Shown: positions 1 through 7,124 of the stretch, piece by piece
How positions within the stretch are numbered: the first letter of the stretch is position 1
Layout: every line of letters starts with the position of its first letter
Notes under the pieces: generated by a model
Databases searched by the model: none
What the model was told of the DNA's origin: nothing
Seen by the model: the letters and a program-made list of their open reading frames with translations, nothing else
Translations under genes and position numbers: made by a program
DNA from: JACMLX01 sp031374935
GTDB lineage: Bacteria > Gemmatimonadota > Gemmatimonadetes > Gemmatimonadales > Gemmatimonadaceae
Assembly (NCBI GenBank): GCA_031374935.1
Contig: JANMHB010000092.1
Span: forward strand, 1 to 64,000
Direction of reading: 5' to 3'
Length of the DNA: 64,000 nt

Positions 1-79
1 GCCGTGAGCGTGATCGCATCGTCTTCATCGACACGGCCGGCCGCCTGCAGATCGACGAGAACCTGATGGACGAACTCCG
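1..79 (+). repeat. Exact 79-bp copy of an internal ffh segment at the window edge
   Basis: Bases 1-79 are identical to bases 674-752, inside ffh, and in the same orientation. Identity stops at base 80 (t) against base 753 (g). The fragment codes for the DTAGR region of Ffh but is not attached to the rest of the gene. The next 59 bases (80-138) are unrelated leader sequence before the real ffh start. A duplication beginning exactly at position 1 is most simply a contig-end assembly artefact, not biology. Confidence 0.9.
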
Positions 80-138
80 TCCCCATGAGCAGTCGCGTAA
101 CTTGTTCCGCCACAGTCTCTTGGCTAACTTTACGCCCT

Positions 139-1458
139 ATGTTTGACGAGCTCAGCGAAAAAATCGGCGCCGCCTTCTCCAAACTCCGGGGCAAGGGCGT
201 CCTCACGGAAGCCGACATCAAGGACGGCCTCCGTGAAGTCCGGCGCGTGCTCCTCGAGGCCGACGTCAGCTTCGGGCTGACTCGCGAGTTCCTCGAGCGC
301 GTCGAGAAAAAGGCGGTCGGCCTGACGGCGCTCAAGACCGTCCGCCCCGAGCAGCAACTCGTCAAGATCGTGCACGAAGAGCTCACCGCCATGCTCGGCG
401 AACGACGCGAGGGGCTCAAGCTCAGCACCGTCCCGCCGACGGTGGTCCTGATGGTCGGTCTGCAGGGATCCGGCAAGACGACCACCACGGCCAAGCTCGC
501 GCTCCGAATGCAGAAGGAGCAGCGGCAGGTCCGGATGATCGCGGCCGACGTCTACCGCCCGGCCGCCATCGACCAGCTCGAAACACTCGGGGCCCAGCTC
601 AACGTGCCGGTGTTCGCACGCCGCGATACGACGGATGTCGTGCAGATCGTGCGCGATGGCCTCGAAGTCGCCCGCCGTGAGCGTGATCGCATCGTCTTCA
701 TCGACACGGCCGGCCGCCTGCAGATCGACGAGAACCTGATGGACGAACTCCGGCGCGTGAAGGACGTCGCGCGCCCGGACGAAATTCTCCTCGTCGCCGA
801 CGGCATGACCGGGCAGGACGCCGTGAAAATCGCCGAAGGATTCAACAACGCCCTCGGCATCACGGGGATCATCCTCACCAAGATGGATGGCGACGCCCGC
901 GGTGGTGCGGCGCTGTCGGTGTACGGCGCGACGAAGAAGCCGATCAAGTACATCGGTGTCGGCGAGAAGGTGGATGCCCTCGAGGAGTTCCACCCCGACC
1001 GCATGGCCGGCCGGATTCTCCAGATGGGCGACGTCCTCTCGCTGGTGGAAAAAGCGCAGGAGTCGTTCGACGCCGACGAGGCGAAGAAGCTCGAGAAGAA
1101 GGTCCGCCGGGAAGGCATGGATCTGAACGACTTCCTCGGCGCAATGAAGCAGATCGAGAAGCTGGGCCCGCTTGAGGGGATCCTGAAAATGATCCCTGGG
1201 GTGAACACCAAGGCCCTGAAGCAGGCCAAGATGGACCCCAAGCGGATGAAGCACGTCGAGGCGATCGTCCTCAGCATGACCATGGCGGAGCGGAAGAAGC
1301 CGGAGCTGATCAATGGCTCCCGGCGCCTGCGGATCGCCAAGGGGTCGGGCCGGACGGTGGCCGAGGTGAACCGGCTGCTGGACCAGTTCCGGGACATGCA
1401 GAAGATGATGAAAAAGGTCGCTGCCAGCGGTGGTCGGAACCCATTCGGGCGGGGCTGA
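139..1458 (+). CDS. ffh: Signal recognition particle GTPase Ffh
   Basis: Protein of the signal recognition particle. It binds 4.5S RNA and nascent signal sequences and, with FtsY, delivers ribosomes to the membrane through GTP hydrolysis. The 439-residue product has the N domain (about 1-90), the G domain with P-loop GLQGSGKT at 107-114, DTAGR, and TKMD at 247-250 followed by GDARGG, then a methionine-rich M domain (about 300-439) with the SGRTVAEVNRLL RNA-binding segment. ATG 139 gives the usual MFDELSEKI start; the frame stays open up to an ATG at 85, but those 18 extra residues do not look like Ffh. rpsP follows after 233 bp, a common arrangement. Length is normal for the family. Confidence 0.97.
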   Translation: MFDELSEKIGAAFSKLRGKGVLTEADIKDGLREVRRVLLEADVSFGLTREFLERVEKKAVGLTALKTVRPEQQLVKIVHEELTAMLGERREGLKLSTVPPTVVLMVGLQGSGKTTTTAKLALRMQKEQRQVRMIAADVYRPAAIDQLETLGAQLNVPVFARRDTTDVVQIVRDGLEVARRERDRIVFIDTAGRLQIDENLMDELRRVKDVARPDEILLVADGMTGQDAVKIAEGFNNALGITGIILTKMDGDARGGAALSVYGATKKPIKYIGVGEKVDALEEFHPDRMAGRILQMGDVLSLVEKAQESFDADEAKKLEKKVRREGMDLNDFLGAMKQIEKLGPLEGILKMIPGVNTKALKQAKMDPKRMKHVEAIVLSMTMAERKKPELINGSRRLRIAKGSGRTVAEVNRLLDQFRDMQKMMKKVAASGGRNPFGRG

Positions 1459-1691
1459 TCCACGGTCCGCCCTTCCCGTTATGGGGCAGGGCTCCTTAGC
1501 TTTTGTGGCTTGGTCAGAAGTGGCCGAGTGAGGCAGTATCAGCAGGACCCCTGGGTGCGTCCGTCGAACGGTCGACTGACGCGAGGAGCCCGGGCCGGCG
1601 GAGGATGGGTCTCGCAACCCCTCGTCGCGCTGCGTACGACGATTGCTCGGCGATCGGTCGTGCGACTTCACGTCCCTCAGAGGATGCACAG

Positions 1692-2009
1692 ATGGTTCGT
1701 ATTCGTCTCCGCCGCGTCGGCCGCAAGAAGGCCCCGGTCTATCGTATCGTCGTGGCCGACAGCAAGAGCCCGCGCGATGGCAAGTTCATCGAGATCATCG
1801 GCACCTACTCGCCGCGTCTGACTGAGGGTGCCGTGACGATCAAGGTCGATCGCGCCAACCACTGGCTCGACGTCGGTGCACAGGCGTCGGACACCGTGCG
1901 CTCGCTGCTGCGCAAGGGTGGCGTGCTGAAGGCGCGTCACGAAGCCCGCCTGGCGAAGAAGCTGACCGCTGCTGCGGTGCCGCTCTCCGAAGGCGCGAAG
2001 GCTGAGTAA
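1692..2009 (+). CDS. rpsP: 30S ribosomal protein S16
   Basis: Structural protein of the small ribosomal subunit. The 105-residue product starts MVRIRLRRVGRKKAPVYRIV and carries the family stretch ADSKSPRDGKFIEIIGTY. The ATG at 1692 is preceded by a purine-rich cagagga element. The frame is open upstream to 1503, but that extension has no S16 similarity. The C-terminal tail (KLTAAAVPLSEGAKAE) is low complexity. It is the first gene of an rpsP-rimM-trmD run with no gap: its stop codon touches the rimM start, so the two are probably translationally coupled. Confidence 0.97.
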   Translation: MVRIRLRRVGRKKAPVYRIVVADSKSPRDGKFIEIIGTYSPRLTEGAVTIKVDRANHWLDVGAQASDTVRSLLRKGGVLKARHEARLAKKLTAAAVPLSEGAKAE

Positions 2010-2588
2010 GTGAGCGCGCCCGCGCTCATGATCGTCGGGCGCGTCCGCAAGGCACACGGCATCCGCGGCGAACTGCTGGTGGAGCCGATCACCGACGCGC
2101 CCGAGACGGTCTTCGTCTCGGGCCGTCGGCTCTTTGCCGGCACTGCCACCGGGGATCCGTCACCCGATGGGCAGGAGCTGCACATCACGGCGGTGCGTCA
2201 GCACATGGACTCGGTCCGTCTCACCGTCGCCGAAGTCCCCGATCGCTCGGCCGCCGAACTGTGGCGCGGCCGGTTCTTGCTGGCGCCGCAGGACGAATTG
2301 CCGCCGCCAGCTGATGATGAAGTCTATCTGCATGAACTGCTCGGCATGCGCGTCGTGCACGTCGACGGACGTGCGCTCGGAACCGTGGCAGACACCTACG
2401 AGCTGCCGCAGGGCCTGATGCTCGATGTCCGCCCGGTGAATGGCGGCCCGACGTACTTCATCCCATGGATGCCGGATGTGCTGGTGCTCGTGGACGAATC
2501 GGAGCGCTGCATCACCGTCAATCCGCCCGAAGGGTTGCTTCCCGAAGGACTGCTGCTGGCGGAAGGACATCCGTCGGACGAGGCCTGA
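2010..2588 (+). CDS. rimM: 16S rRNA processing protein RimM
   Basis: Assembly factor for the head of the 30S subunit that binds S19. The N-terminal RimM domain is marked by VGRVRKAHGIRGELLVEPITD, and a PRC-barrel-like C-terminal half contains EVYLHELLGMRVV and DVLVLVDESERCITVNPPEGL. Product 192 aa, typical for the family. The GTG at 2010 immediately follows the rpsP stop; an ATG at 2028 (MIVGRV) is an alternative that removes only six residues. Position between rpsP and trmD is the conserved bacterial order, which supports the call. Confidence 0.96.
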   Translation: MSAPALMIVGRVRKAHGIRGELLVEPITDAPETVFVSGRRLFAGTATGDPSPDGQELHITAVRQHMDSVRLTVAEVPDRSAAELWRGRFLLAPQDELPPPADDEVYLHELLGMRVVHVDGRALGTVADTYELPQGLMLDVRPVNGGPTYFIPWMPDVLVLVDESERCITVNPPEGLLPEGLLLAEGHPSDEA

Positions 2589-2590
2589 AC

Positions 2591-3304
2591 GTGGACGGAC
2601 CCGATGCCGGCGACAGCGCCTCTGGTGTCGAGGCACCGCGCCCACCACTGACGATCAACATCGTCAGCATCTTTCCCGAATTCTTTGCGGTGCCATTGTC
2701 GCTGAGCATTCCATCGCGGGCGGCTGCGGCCGGCAGTGTGCGATTCAATCTCGTCGACCTGCGCGACTTCACGCACGACAGGCACCGCACAGTGGACGAC
2801 TATCCGTACGGCGGCGGACCTGGCATGGTGATGAAGCCGACGCCGTTCTTCGAGGCGGTCGAGTTTCTCGGTGCCAGGACGCCGATCGTCCTGATGTCAG
2901 CGCGAGGCCGAACCTTCACGCAGGCCGATGCGCATCGATTCGCGAGCGGCACCGAGCTGACCCTGTTGTGCGGGCACTTCAAGGATGTCGATCAGCGCGT
3001 GGCCGATCATCTCGCAACGGAAGAGCTGTCGCTGGGCGACTTCGTGCTGAGCGGCGGAGAGCCGGCCGCTCTCGTGATCGCGGATGCGGTCGCGCGACTG
3101 CTGCCGGGCGCGATGAGCGATCACGATTCGGCAGCGACCGACTCCTTCTACCGCGGCGCCGGCGTGAGCGCACCGAGTTATACGCGGCCGGAAGAGTATC
3201 GCGGCCACCGCGTACCCGATGTGCTGCTGTCAGGGCATCATGCGAAGATCGCCGAATGGCGCCGGCTCGAGGCGGAGCGCCGCACCGGGTTGCGACGTGA
3301 ATAG
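2591..3304 (+). CDS. trmD: tRNA (guanine-N1)-methyltransferase TrmD
   Basis: SPOUT methyltransferase making m1G37 in tRNAs from S-adenosylmethionine, which prevents +1 frameshifting. The 237-aa product begins about 18 residues before INIVSIFPEFF; GTG 2591 lies two bases after the rimM stop. Visible motifs are YPYGGGPGM (71-79), GHFKDVDQRV (128-137), GDFVLSGGEPAALV (149-162) and YTRPEEYRGHRVPDVLLSG. The knot motif reads GHFKDVD rather than the GRYEGID of E. coli, a variant I associate with Bacteroidota-type enzymes; this is a lineage hint from memory. The last codons overlap the following lipoprotein gene by 8 bp. Confidence 0.95.
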   Translation: MDGPDAGDSASGVEAPRPPLTINIVSIFPEFFAVPLSLSIPSRAAAAGSVRFNLVDLRDFTHDRHRTVDDYPYGGGPGMVMKPTPFFEAVEFLGARTPIVLMSARGRTFTQADAHRFASGTELTLLCGHFKDVDQRVADHLATEELSLGDFVLSGGEPAALVIADAVARLLPGAMSDHDSAATDSFYRGAGVSAPSYTRPEEYRGHRVPDVLLSGHHAKIAEWRRLEAERRTGLRRE

Positions 3305-4094
3305 CCGCCGGCGGTGGGCGGTGATTGCGCTCGCGGCTGCCGTCGTGTCGTGCCGTCCTGCGGGTGCCGGAGAGGGTGTGGATTCGACGGCGGCTGCCGT
3401 CGTCGACACCGCGCGAGACAGCGTGCCTCCAGTAGCGCAGCCGGAGAGCAGGCCGGTCGCGATCGATACCAGCGGCCTCTTGACGCTGGAACTCTGGCCG
3501 CTGGCGGTTGCCCCGGAACAGCAGACCGGCGAGACGCGACGGATCGTGGAACATCTGCACGCCGATCTGGCGCTCGTGGAAGGGTTTGAGAGTGCAACGC
3601 TGCTGGCCAGCGGCGATGGATCCAGATTGCTGCTGGTGTCGGCGTGGCGCGATCAGGCATCTGCCGATCGCGGTCGAGGGTCGCTGGCGGCGTGGCTTTA
3701 CGACGATGCCGACAGCGCGGTGCTGACTCGCCGATTGCGCATGATCACCCCACGCATGCGTGTGCGGCGCACCGTCGGCACGCCGCCGATGCTGCAGGAG
3801 AACGCGATGCTGCTCGTCACCCGGTATTCGCTCAAGCCCGGGCACTCGTATGGTGCGCTGGCGGCCCTGGCCGACAGTAACCTCGCGATGCGTGTGCTTC
3901 AGGATACCTCGGCACAGGGCGGCGCGATATTGGCGGCGGTCGACAGCAGCGCGATCTGTGTGCTGATTCAGGCCCGGACCGCCGCGGCGTTGAATCCGGG
4001 CGTGCGAACCGAAGGGCCGCTCCCGTTCTGGGCGCCATTCGCGCAACGCGAGGAGCACCTGATGGCCGTGGTGGCGGCCGTGCGGCGCCGGTAG
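3297..4094 (+). CDS. Predicted lipoprotein of unknown function in the trmD-rplS interval
   Basis: I do not recognise a named family. GTG 3297 gives a 265-aa product with a lipoprotein signal: basic NSRRR, hydrophobic core, and lipobox VVSC with Cys19. The mature part looks like two copies of a small alpha/beta module, each with a strand-rich LLLVSAWRDQ- or MLLVTRYSLK-type segment, faintly like the dimeric alpha-beta barrel (ABM/EthD) fold; that resemblance is weak inference. It overlaps the trmD stop by 8 bp and precedes rplS by 96 bp, so it is co-transcribed with translation genes, where a lipoprotein is unusual. A longer frame from 3219 would overlap trmD by 86 bp and is less likely. Confidence 0.75.
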   Translation: MNSRRRWAVIALAAAVVSCRPAGAGEGVDSTAAAVVDTARDSVPPVAQPESRPVAIDTSGLLTLELWPLAVAPEQQTGETRRIVEHLHADLALVEGFESATLLASGDGSRLLLVSAWRDQASADRGRGSLAAWLYDDADSAVLTRRLRMITPRMRVRRTVGTPPMLQENAMLLVTRYSLKPGHSYGALAALADSNLAMRVLQDTSAQGGAILAAVDSSAICVLIQARTAAALNPGVRTEGPLPFWAPFAQREEHLMAVVAAVRRR

Positions 4095-4190
4095 CTGCGG
4101 ATGCCTCGGCGGCGTAGGCCGTCGCCAGCTCGAGCCCCATGGACGGCACTACCATCCGGCCCTGTCCCGGGTTAACCTTCTCGGCTCACC

Positions 4191-4607
4191 ATGACAACCC
4201 CAGCCGGCGCCGCAGCACGCAGGCGCCCCGCAGAGCGTGATATGCACCCGTTCATCGAGACCCAGAAAGAGTGGATGCGCGAAATTCCCCCGTTTCGCGC
4301 CGGAGACACGGTTCGTGTGAACGTGCGTGTGAAAGAAGGGGAAAAGGAGCGTCTCCAGGCCTTTGAAGGCACCGTCATCGCCCGCCGGGGCAGTGGCGTG
4401 AGCGCGACCTTCACGGTCCGCAAGATCTCGAACGGCGTTGGCGTCGAACGCATCTTCCCCGACCACAGCCCGATGCTCGGCGAAATCATCGTCGTGCGCC
4501 GTGGCCGGGTGCGTCGGGCCAAGCTGTACTATCTGCGTGGCGTGACGGGCAAGGCGGCCCGCATCAAGGAGCGCAAGGTTCGCGTGGCCGACAAGGCTGC
4601 CGGCTGA
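4191..4607 (+). CDS. rplS: 50S ribosomal protein L19
   Basis: Large-subunit ribosomal protein at the 30S-50S interface. Family signatures are FRAGDTVRVNVRVKEGEKER, QAFEGTVIARRGSGVSATFTV and GVERIFPDHSP, ending in RRGRVRRAKLYYLRGVTGKAARI. With ATG 4191 the product is 138 aa, including a 17-residue N-terminal extension before MHPFIETQKEW. The internal ATG at 4242 would give a more usual 121-aa protein, so the start is uncertain. It follows the trmD-linked lipoprotein gene and precedes rnhB by 18 bp, the common rplS-rnhB order. Confidence 0.96.
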   Translation: MTTPAGAAARRRPAERDMHPFIETQKEWMREIPPFRAGDTVRVNVRVKEGEKERLQAFEGTVIARRGSGVSATFTVRKISNGVGVERIFPDHSPMLGEIIVVRRGRVRRAKLYYLRGVTGKAARIKERKVRVADKAAG

Positions 4608-4625
4608 TCCCGCGTCCCACGTCCC

Positions 4626-5276
4626 ATGCCTGCACGGACGCAGAGCTGGGGCGCGCTCGAAGAGATCGCACGGAAGGGTGGCCACTCCCGTATCGTCGGT
4701 GTGGATGAAGTCGGACGGGGCCCCCTTGCGGGCCCCGTCGTCGCATGTGCCATCCTCCTGCCGCCGAATTGCACCGAGATCGACGGTGTGGGTGACTCGA
4801 AGGCGCTCAAGGCGGCTGATCGTGATCGACTGGCGCTCGAGATCCGCCGGGTCGCGCTGGCGATTGGCATCGGCGCCGCCAGTGTGACCGAAATCGACGC
4901 GATCAACATCTATCAGGCCACGGCGCGTGCGATGCGACGTGCGATCGCACGAATCCCCAGGCCGCACGATCTGCTGCTCGTTGACGGTGCACCGTTCGGC
5001 GCGTTGGGCCTGCCACATCAGGCCGTCGTCAAGGGAGACGCCTCATGCCTCAGCATCGCCTGCGCTTCCATCATCGCGAAAGTGACGCGCGACCGGTTGC
5101 TGGTGTCGCTCGGGCGCCGATATCCGCAGTACAAGTGGCAGGCCAACGCGGGGTACGGTACCGCTGCGCATCTCGCAGCCCTGTCGGAACACGGCGCGTC
5201 GCCGCATCATCGACGCAGCTTCCGACCGCTCCGGACCGACCCGGACCTCTTCACCTCACTCGACCACCTGGCATGA
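4626..5276 (+). CDS. rnhB: Ribonuclease HII
   Basis: Endonuclease that cuts the RNA strand of RNA-DNA hybrids and removes misincorporated ribonucleotides from DNA. The 216-aa product shows the HII signature VGVDEVGRGPLAGPV with metal ligands Asp27 and Glu28 and the GRG recognition motif at 30-32. Further acidic residues are at Asp120 (LLVDG) and Asp156 (KVTRDR), and the family stretch KGDASCLSIACASIIAKVTRD is present. The typical C-terminal HRRSF segment is also seen. It follows rplS, and its TGA overlaps the ATG of the next gene (ATGA), indicating coupled translation. Confidence 0.96.
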   Translation: MPARTQSWGALEEIARKGGHSRIVGVDEVGRGPLAGPVVACAILLPPNCTEIDGVGDSKALKAADRDRLALEIRRVALAIGIGAASVTEIDAINIYQATARAMRRAIARIPRPHDLLLVDGAPFGALGLPHQAVVKGDASCLSIACASIIAKVTRDRLLVSLGRRYPQYKWQANAGYGTAAHLAALSEHGASPHHRRSFRPLRTDPDLFTSLDHLA

Positions 5277-6106
5277 GCCCACATCCCGTTTTTCGCGACG
5301 ATCTCCTGGCCGGACAGGTGGCCATCATCACCGGCGGTGCGACAGGCATCGGACTTGGCATCAGCTCTACTCTGGCTCAGCTCGGTATGCATGTCGTGCT
5401 CGCCAGCCGAAAGCCGGAGCATCTGCAGCGTGCGGTTGAAGCGATCTCGGCCGCAGGCGGCAGTGCCAGTGCGGTGCAGGTGGACGTCCGTGATCAGGAG
5501 CGGGTGCAGGCGATGGCGAAGGAGGTACATGAAGCACACGGGCGCATCGATCTGTTGGTGAACAACGCTGCGGGCAATTTCTACGCGCCATCGGAATCGT
5601 TGAGCGCGAATGCCTGGAAGAGCGTACTGGAAATCGACCTCTACGGCACGTTCTACTGCACGCAGGCGGTCTTTCCGTACATGAAGGCACAGGGCGGCGG
5701 CAGGGTGGTGAGTACGTCCATGACGCTCCATTACCGCGGTTGGCCGCTGATGGCGCACGCGACTGCGGCGAAGGCCGGCGTCGATGCACTGACGAGAACG
5801 CTTGCAGTGGAATGGGCAGAACATGGGATCCGAGTCAATGCGATCGCGCCCGGCCCGATTCCAACAGAAGGCGTGCGTAAGGCATTCACGCCGCCTCCAG
5901 GGGCACCCGTGCCAGATCTCTTCAGCATCGAGAAGGCAATGGATGCGTTCGCTAAGGGCGCAATTCCGCTGAAGCGCTGGGGTACACCGGAAGACATCGG
6001 GCAGATGGTGGCGTATCTCGCCAGCCCGGCGGGCGACTGGATCACCGGCGCGATCTTCGTCATAGATGGTGGCGAGTGGCTCGCCAAATCGAAGCCTGGT
6101 AACTAG
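5273..6106 (+). CDS. Short-chain dehydrogenase, 2,4-dienoyl-CoA reductase-like
   Basis: 277-aa Rossmann-fold NADP(H)-dependent oxidoreductase with cofactor loop GGATGIGLGI near the N terminus and NNAAGNF at 97-103, the form typical of 2,4-dienoyl-CoA reductases. In the usual YxxxK catalytic motif Tyr is replaced by Ala163 while Lys167 is kept (ATAAK), as in peroxisomal-type dienoyl-CoA reductases. That supports a role in beta-oxidation of unsaturated acyl-CoA rather than a generic alcohol dehydrogenase. NAIAPGPIPTEGVRK follows, and the C terminus has the SDR stretch GDWITGAIFVIDGGEW. It starts at the ATGA overlap with rnhB; a longer upstream frame from 5045 is only the shadow of rnhB. Confidence 0.85.
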   Translation: MSPHPVFRDDLLAGQVAIITGGATGIGLGISSTLAQLGMHVVLASRKPEHLQRAVEAISAAGGSASAVQVDVRDQERVQAMAKEVHEAHGRIDLLVNNAAGNFYAPSESLSANAWKSVLEIDLYGTFYCTQAVFPYMKAQGGGRVVSTSMTLHYRGWPLMAHATAAKAGVDALTRTLAVEWAEHGIRVNAIAPGPIPTEGVRKAFTPPPGAPVPDLFSIEKAMDAFAKGAIPLKRWGTPEDIGQMVAYLASPAGDWITGAIFVIDGGEWLAKSKPGN

Positions 6107-6110
6107 TTCG

Positions 6111-6127
6111 GATTCGTGGCACGAATC
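6111..6127. promoter_or_regulatory. 17-bp palindrome upstream of the OmpA-like gene
   Basis: GATTCGTG-g-CACGAATC, a perfect 8-1-8 inverted repeat, starts 5 bp after the SDR stop and ends 68 bp before the OmpA-like start. The one-base centre makes it a poor terminator but a plausible dimeric operator. No regulator gene is adjacent, and no convincing -35/-10 could be assigned. Confidence 0.3.
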
Positions 6128-6195
6128 TCGCTACAGTGTGAAGTGCGCGACGAGAGCCACCCTACTCGTCCTAACTTTTCAAGGAGTTTTCTGCC

Positions 6196-6852
6196 ATGAA
6201 CACCTCATTTGGTTCGGTCTCGGTCCTGCGCACGGCTGCGCTCGCGCTGACCGCTCTGTCGATGACCGCCTGTGTCCGCAGCGGCACGTTCAAGCGTGAG
6301 ATGACGGCCACGCGCACCGAGATCGCCAGCGAGCGGACGGAACGGCTCCGCGCCGACAGCATTCTCGGTGCCGACCTCGTCGGTTTGCGTACTGAGCTCA
6401 AGAAGGAGTTGGCCGATCTGCGCACCGAGTTTGACGCGAAGATCGTTGCGGCTGGTAATGGCATGAAGGTGATGATGCCGGTGTCGTTCGCGTTCGATGA
6501 CGCGATGGTCAAGGATTCGGATCGTGCCGCGCTCGAGCGCTTCTCGCAGATCGCGAACAAGTACTACCCTGGCGCCGTGATCACGGTCGAGGGCTTCGCC
6601 GATCCTGCCGGCTCGCCGACCTACAACCAGCGCCTGTCGCTGGCCCGTGCCGAGAATGTGAAGCGCGAGCTGGCCACCAAGGGAATGGACGCCTCGCTGA
6701 TCCGCACGATGGGCTTCGGCTCGCTGCGTCAGGTCGTGCCGGGCGCGCAGAAGGATGAGCCGGGCGCCGATCGGAACCGCCGCGTTGTGTTCGTCATTGA
6801 GAGCGCTGACATCAAGGCGACGGAAGCCGGCAGCACCACGAACAACCAGTAG
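6196..6852 (+). CDS. OmpA-family peptidoglycan-associated lipoprotein
   Basis: 218-aa envelope protein with a lipoprotein signal, lipobox SMTAC with Cys26, an alpha-helical, charge-rich probable coiled coil (about 30-85), and a C-terminal OmpA domain (about 92-200). The domain includes FAFDDAMVKDSDRAAL, VEGFADPAGSPTYNQRLSLARAENV and the final DRNRRVVFVIE, which form the diaminopimelate/peptidoglycan-binding site. It probably tethers the outer membrane to the cell wall, as Pal or YiaD do. A strong Shine-Dalgarno aaggag (6181-6186) sits 9 bp before the ATG. A 13-bp stem terminator follows, so it is likely a monocistronic, well-expressed gene. Confidence 0.9.
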   Translation: MNTSFGSVSVLRTAALALTALSMTACVRSGTFKREMTATRTEIASERTERLRADSILGADLVGLRTELKKELADLRTEFDAKIVAAGNGMKVMMPVSFAFDDAMVKDSDRAALERFSQIANKYYPGAVITVEGFADPAGSPTYNQRLSLARAENVKRELATKGMDASLIRTMGFGSLRQVVPGAQKDEPGADRNRRVVFVIESADIKATEAGSTTNNQ

Positions 6853-6920
6853 TAACTGCCCGTGAGCTTCGGAGGCTGACGCGACGCAGCGTCCGTTTCC
6901 AGAGGCTTTCGGACCTTCCG

Positions 6921-6950
6921 GGAGGCCGACGCGACGCCGCGTCGGCCTCC
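6921..6950 (+). terminator. Strong hairpin after the OmpA-like gene
   Basis: A perfect 13-bp stem (6921-6933 with 6938-6950) encloses a four-base loop acgc. It is followed by tgacgttta, only weakly T-rich. A degenerate copy of the same sequence (ggaggctgacgcgacgcagcg) lies just upstream near 6870-6890, so the terminator may have duplicated. The rest of 6853-7124 holds no gene I can support. Confidence 0.7.
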
Positions 6951-7124
6951 TGACGTTTATGGATCATTCTGCTGCCGTGCCAAACACGTGCACGGCGGCA
7001 GATGGTCGTTGTGGCGATCGGCCAGCGGCGGTGCGCAGCGGCCGCCGGCGTCTTCCCGGCGGGGGGGATCGCATGACGTTGCCGGAGCCCCGATCGATGG
7101 TCGGAACGTCAGCAGCACTGGCGG

